Shown here piece by piece: positions 60,606 to 64,000 of a stretch of 64,000 bases of DNA. The position numbers and the translations under genes were made by a program. The number at the start of each line of letters is the position of its first letter. Positions within the stretch are counted from its first letter, which is position 1. The notes below the pieces were generated by a model. The model was not told the origin of the DNA. It did not search any database and saw nothing but the letters and a program-made list of their open reading frames with translations. The DNA comes from CAMLFJ01 sp035524955. GTDB lineage: Bacteria; Methylomirabilota; Methylomirabilia; Rokubacteriales; CSP1-6. The DNA is taken from positions 1-64,000 of the forward strand of contig DATLFG010000006.1 of NCBI GenBank assembly GCA_035524955.1, given 5' to 3'.

Positions 60606-60791
60606 ATGAACAGCGTCGTGATGGCGATGGTGGTGTTCGTGGGAGCGGGGCTGATCGCGATGGCGATGGTCGCCCTCATCGGAGCGGCGATCCCGGTCGT
60701 CGGGCCACGCATGCTACGACCCCGGCCGTGGCTCCGGATTTTCTGGACCAAGCGGCGGGATCTTCCTCGCGGCGCTTCTCTGGACGGCTGA
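60606..60791 (+). CDS. Small membrane protein (61 residues)
   Basis: An ATG at 60606 with GGAGG 8 bases upstream. The product has a hydrophobic stretch (residues 3-33, VVMAMVVFVGAGLIAMAMVAL then IGAAIPVVG) and a basic tail (RPRPWLRIFWTKRRDLP). I do not recognise a family. It is divergent from the collagen-OmpA genes and convergent with the large synthase gene. An upstream in-frame extension exists but lacks protein character. Confidence 0.6.
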   Translation: MNSVVMAMVVFVGAGLIAMAMVALIGAAIPVVGPRMLRPRPWLRIFWTKRRDLPRGASLDG

Positions 60792-60961
60792 GGCACGGGG
60801 GGCTGACGAGAGCGGGGCGACTGGAAGCCGCGGCGCCCGCACCTACCTGGCTCCGGTGGACCGTGCCCCCAACGTACTCTGCGGCTGTACGGAGGTGCTG
60901 AAGAACTTCGCCTGAGCTCTGCGCCCGGCTCGAGCGCAGGGCCTCGGCGGCCTGTCGCTGC

Positions 60962-63900
60962 CTAACCCCGGCGCAGGCACTTCGGGTTGATGCGCGCGAC
61001 TTCCTCCGCCGTCACGTCGATCGCGTGGCGGATCTGCTCCTCGGTGTGGCTGGCCGTGATGAAGAACCGCAGCCGCGCCGCCCGCTCCTCGACCGCCGGA
61101 TAGAGAATCGGCTGCACGTTGATCCCGCGGGTGAACATGGCCTGCGACAGCCGCAGGCAATGCATCGAGTCCCCCAGGATCACCGGCACGATCGGGGAGC
61201 CGTGGCTCAGGCCGGTGTTCAGTCCCCGCGACCGAGCCAGCGTCAAGAACAGCCGCGCCCGCTCGTGCAGCGCGGCAACCCGTTCGGGCTCATTGGTCAG
61301 CAGCCGGATCGCGGCGAGAGCGGCCGCCGCGTTGGCCGGCGAGATGCCGACGCTGTACACGAAGCCCGGCGCGGTGTACTTGAGGTACTCCACCATCGCC
61401 TCGCAGCCGGCGATGTACCCCCCGCAGCTCCCGAACGACTTGCTGAGCGTCCCCATCCAGAGATCGACGTCGTCGGGATTCACGCCGAAGTGCTCGCCGA
61501 TGCCGCGCCCGTGGGGACCCAGGACGCCGGCGGAGTGGGCCTCGTCCACCATCAGGAAGGCCTTGTGCCGCCTCGCGACCTCGATGAATCGGGGCAGGTC
61601 CGGGATGTCGCCGTCCGTGCTGTAGACGCCCTCGATCGCCACCAGTACGCGACGATGATCCCCGCGCAGGTCGGCCAGCACCCGGTCCACGACTTGCCAG
61701 TCGTTGTGGCGGAAGGGCCGCCGCTGGGCGCGGGACAGCATGGCGCCCTGGACGATGCTGTTGTGCGCCAGCGCGTCGTGCAGGATCAGGTCACCCGGCC
61801 CGAAGAGGTGGCCCACCGTGGTCTCGTTCGTCGAGTGCCCGCCGACGAAGACGATCGCGTCGTCCACCCCGATGAAGTCGGCGATCCCCCGCTCGAGGTC
61901 GCGGTGCAGGCCCGTCTCTCCCGACACCAGGCGGCTGGCCGAGACCGACGTCCCGTAGCGATCGATCGCGGCGCGGGCGGCGGCGGACACCACCGGATCG
62001 CCCGACATGCCCACGTAGTTGTAGCTGGAAAAGTTGATGAGCTCCCGCCCGCCGATCACGGTCGTGTCGTTGGCGACCCGCTCGTGGACCTTGAAGAACG
62101 GATTGCCCAGTCCGGTGGCCTCGAGCATCTCGAAGTTCTGCTTCAGCCTGATGTATTCCGGGTACAGATCGAAGCGATGGTCCTCCGACGGGATCTCGAC
62201 CGCTCGCGACGTCCCGCGCGCGGCCCGGCCGTCCACCAGGTACTTCTGAACCGCGTCGATGACCTCGCGGCACGTGTACATCTCGGCGACGACCTGGTCC
62301 GGGAGCCGGCCGCCGAAGTGGCTCTCCAGCGCCGCGACGATCTCCATCCGCTCGAGCGAATCCAGCCCCATCTCCACGATGGAAGAGTCCAGATCGAGCC
62401 CGACCGTCCGATCCTTGCCGATCGACCGGACCACGTCGAGCACGACCTCCCCGGTCGCCTCGAGGGTCTGCACGGGCGGCGCGGCGCGTCCACCGTTCAA
62501 AAGCGCCGGGCCTCGAGCGGCCTCCGGCCGACGCGGCTCAGCGGCCTCGTCACGGCCTCGGTCCTCGGATCTCCGGACCCGGCGCTGCGAAGAGGCGGGA
62601 GCCACGACGGGCCTGTCGCTTGCGGCCCGATGCCACTCGGCCACCACGTCAAGGCGTAGAGCCAGGAACGCATCACGGCAGGCGTGCCGCTGGATCTTGC
62701 CGCTGGAGGTCCGGGGGATAGTCCCGGCGCGCACGAGCACGATCGAGTCGACCACGAGATCATGCTCTCTGGCCACGTCGCGGCGGATGTCCCCGACCAC
62801 CTGGCCCGCCGCCGCCCGCTGGTGGCGTTCCAGTTCAAGGATGATCACCAGCTTCTGTTCCGGACCCTCCCCCGCCGTGAAGGCGGCGGCCCAGCCGGCC
62901 CGCAGGCCCGCGTGGCTCCTGGCCACGGTGGCTTCCAGGTCTTGTGGGTAATGGTTGCGGCCGTGGACGATCAGCAGATCCTTCAGCCGGCCGGTGACGA
63001 ACAGCTCGCTGTCATGCGTGAAGCCGAGGTCACCGGTACGCAGGAACGGGCCTTCGCCGGTGTCGTGCAGGCGCGCGCGGAACGTCTGCTCCGATTCGTC
63101 GGTCCGTCGCCAGTATCCTTGCGCGACGCTTGGCCCCGCTACCCAGACCTCGCCGACCTGGCCGGCCGGCATGCGGGTCAGCCGGCTCGGATCGGCAATG
63201 ATCGTCTGCTGGTCGGGCATGGTCTGTCCGCAACCGACCAGCGGGCGGGCCCCGTCCTCGTTGGAAGCGATCGGCACTGCGCGGGCGGCCTCCAACGATC
63301 TGGCATCGAACCAGCGGACGATGGGCGGAGCGGTCTTGTGCCCGCCCGCCACCAGGAGCGTCGCTTCGGCCAGGCCGTAGCAAGGGTAGAAGGCCTCCGG
63401 CCGGAAGCCACAAGGCGCAAACGTCTCGGCAAACCGATCGAGGGTGTCTGCCCGCACCGGCTCGCCTCCGCTGAAGGCCACGGTCCAGCTGCTCAGGTCC
63501 AGCGTGGCCCGCTCATCGGGCGTGATCTTGCGCACGCAGAGGTCGAACGCGAAATCGGGACCACCGCTCGTTGTCCCGCGGTAGCGGGATATGGCCTGGA
63601 GCCAGCGCAACGGCTTCTGAATGAACGCCATGGGCGGCATCAGGATGTTCGGACGGCCCACGTACAGCGGCTGGAGAATCCCACCGACCAGCCCCATGTC
63701 GTGGTAGCTCGGCAGCCAGAACACCCCAGAGGCGGACCGCGTGTGCTCGAAGGCGTACGCGATCAGGGCCGAGTTATGCAGCAGGTTCGAGTGGCTCAGC
63801 ATCACGCCCTTGGGGGTCCCTGTGGAGCCCGAGGTGTACTGAAGGAACGCGAGCGTCTCGCCGGTGATCTCCGGTCGCCGCCACTCCCCCTCGTATCCCC

Positions 63901-64000
63901 GTTCGGCCCCATGAACGGGACCGTCGGTGGAGAGCCAGCGCAGAGCCTTCAGCTCCGCGGTCTGGTCGATCAGTGGCCCGATCCGCTCCAGCACTGCGTC
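60962..64000 (-). CDS. FAAL-ACP-alpha-oxoamine synthase megasynthase (N-terminus beyond window)
   Basis: At least 1012 residues; the gene enters from the right edge. First is a fatty-acyl-AMP ligase: AMP motif LQYTSGSTGTPKGVMLSH, FAAL-type YHDMGLVGGILQPLYVG, PCYGLAEATLLVAGG, ending TSSGKIQRHACR. Then a carrier protein with phosphopantetheine serine in EMGLDSLERME (codon 62357-62359). Then a PLP alpha-oxoamine synthase (AONS/serine-palmitoyltransferase type): NFSSYNYVGMSGD, MVDEAHSAGVLG, and the Schiff-base lysine in TLSKSFGSCGGYIAG (codon 61439-61441). Known logic: the FAAL activates a fatty acid and loads it on the ACP; the synthase condenses it with an amino acid, losing CO2, to give an alpha-amino ketone lipid. 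The amino acid is unknown. Nothing else of a cluster is visible in the window. Confidence 0.9.
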   Translation of the reverse strand, partial: DAVLERIGPLIDQTAELKALRWLSTDGPVHGAERGYEGEWRRPEITGETLAFLQYTSGSTGTPKGVMLSHSNLLHNSALIAYAFEHTRSASGVFWLPSYHDMGLVGGILQPLYVGRPNILMPPMAFIQKPLRWLQAISRYRGTTSGGPDFAFDLCVRKITPDERATLDLSSWTVAFSGGEPVRADTLDRFAETFAPCGFRPEAFYPCYGLAEATLLVAGGHKTAPPIVRWFDARSLEAARAVPIASNEDGARPLVGCGQTMPDQQTIIADPSRLTRMPAGQVGEVWVAGPSVAQGYWRRTDESEQTFRARLHDTGEGPFLRTGDLGFTHDSELFVTGRLKDLLIVHGRNHYPQDLEATVARSHAGLRAGWAAAFTAGEGPEQKLVIILELERHQRAAAGQVVGDIRRDVAREHDLVVDSIVLVRAGTIPRTSSGKIQRHACRDAFLALRLDVVAEWHRAASDRPVVAPASSQRRVRRSEDRGRDEAAEPRRPEAARGPALLNGGRAAPPVQTLEATGEVVLDVVRSIGKDRTVGLDLDSSIVEMGLDSLERMEIVAALESHFGGRLPDQVVAEMYTCREVIDAVQKYLVDGRAARGTSRAVEIPSEDHRFDLYPEYIRLKQNFEMLEATGLGNPFFKVHERVANDTTVIGGRELINFSSYNYVGMSGDPVVSAAARAAIDRYGTSVSASRLVSGETGLHRDLERGIADFIGVDDAIVFVGGHSTNETTVGHLFGPGDLILHDALAHNSIVQGAMLSRAQRRPFRHNDWQVVDRVLADLRGDHRRVLVAIEGVYSTDGDIPDLPRFIEVARRHKAFLMVDEAHSAGVLGPHGRGIGEHFGVNPDDVDLWMGTLSKSFGSCGGYIAGCEAMVEYLKYTAPGFVYSVGISPANAAAALAAIRLLTNEPERVAALHERARLFLTLARSRGLNTGLSHGSPIVPVILGDSMHCLRLSQAMFTRGINVQPILYPAVEERAARLRFFITASHTEEQIRHAIDVTAEEVARINPKCLRRG

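Overview
This 64 kb window is very GC-rich, densely packed bacterial DNA. The gene mix is typical of the uncultured soil lineage Rokubacteria/Methylomirabilota: LLM-class flavin monooxygenase, PEP-mutase-like lyase, CoA-ester lyase, dihydropyrimidinase-like hydrolase, branched-chain amino-acid ABC ATPases, cyclase/AAA/TPR signalling proteins and isochorismatase-like hydrolases. The assignment rests on gene content, not on a marker gene, and is moderate. No rRNA, intact tRNA or CRISPR array was seen. Where promoters are readable they look like TTGACA-N17-TAGGCT, and several genes without a Shine-Dalgarno site have a -10-like element ending 7-9 bases before the start codon, as leaderless mRNAs would.

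Layout. 0-8 kb: the tail of groEL and its terminator, then a loose region that looks like a decayed island. It holds a GT4 glycosyltransferase/glycogen-debranching pair, a broken AAA-cyclase remnant, an MFS transporter, an LLM monooxygenase and, at 8.02-8.06 kb, the 3' half of a tRNA-Arg(TCT) gene, a likely attachment-site scar. 8.2-21.9 kb: a cysteine-dioxygenase-like cupin converges on a rhodanese-MoeB gene that has an in-frame UGA exactly at the conserved cysteine, followed by a SECIS-like hairpin. A dTDP-sugar cluster (rmlA, an rmlC-like gene, rmlB) follows, then an HtrA-like protein lacking all three catalytic residues, an HD hydrolase, glutaryl-CoA dehydrogenase, an MFS carrier, tRNA m1A58 methyltransferase, a deleted NCS2 permease, PpiD, an isochorismatase and GreA.

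22-32 kb: a DndB-like DGQHR protein, a DnaA-box cluster between divergent promoters, an orphan LivF, a hydantoinase-type amidohydrolase, an isochorismatase whose reading frame has absorbed two kinds of repeat, a MaoC/CoA-lyase pair, two glycosyltransferases, a 35-bp perfect inverted repeat, a beta-hydroxyacid dehydrogenase and RidA with a lysine/arginine-rich tail. 32.4-35 kb: remnants of livG and livF flank a membrane glycosyltransferase/methyltransferase pair. 35-51.4 kb: small proteins, a hexaheme cytochrome, a CPBP protease, MmgE/PrpD, membrane proteins, a 1196-residue zinc-ribbon/cyclase/AAA/TPR protein, a cold-shock-like protein, an APC permease, two methyltransferases (one apparently exported), a PEP-mutase-like lyase and a frameshifted cyclase/TPR gene.

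51.5-57.3 kb: a complete yejABEF-type peptide importer on the minus strand. 57.3-58.1 kb: a decayed tyrosine-integrase end. 58.1-60.8 kb: an envelope cluster (tiny membrane proteins, a BON protein, two collagen-like/OmpA lipoproteins). 60.96-64 kb: a FAAL-ACP-alpha-oxoamine synthase megasynthase running off the window.

The strongest candidates for something new are the putative selenocysteine MoeB, the FAAL-ACP-oxoamine synthase, the collagen-OmpA lipoprotein pair and the leaderless promoter architecture. Remnants and repeats (REP-like palindromes, large inverted repeats, tandem repeats inside ORFs) point to a plastic genome.
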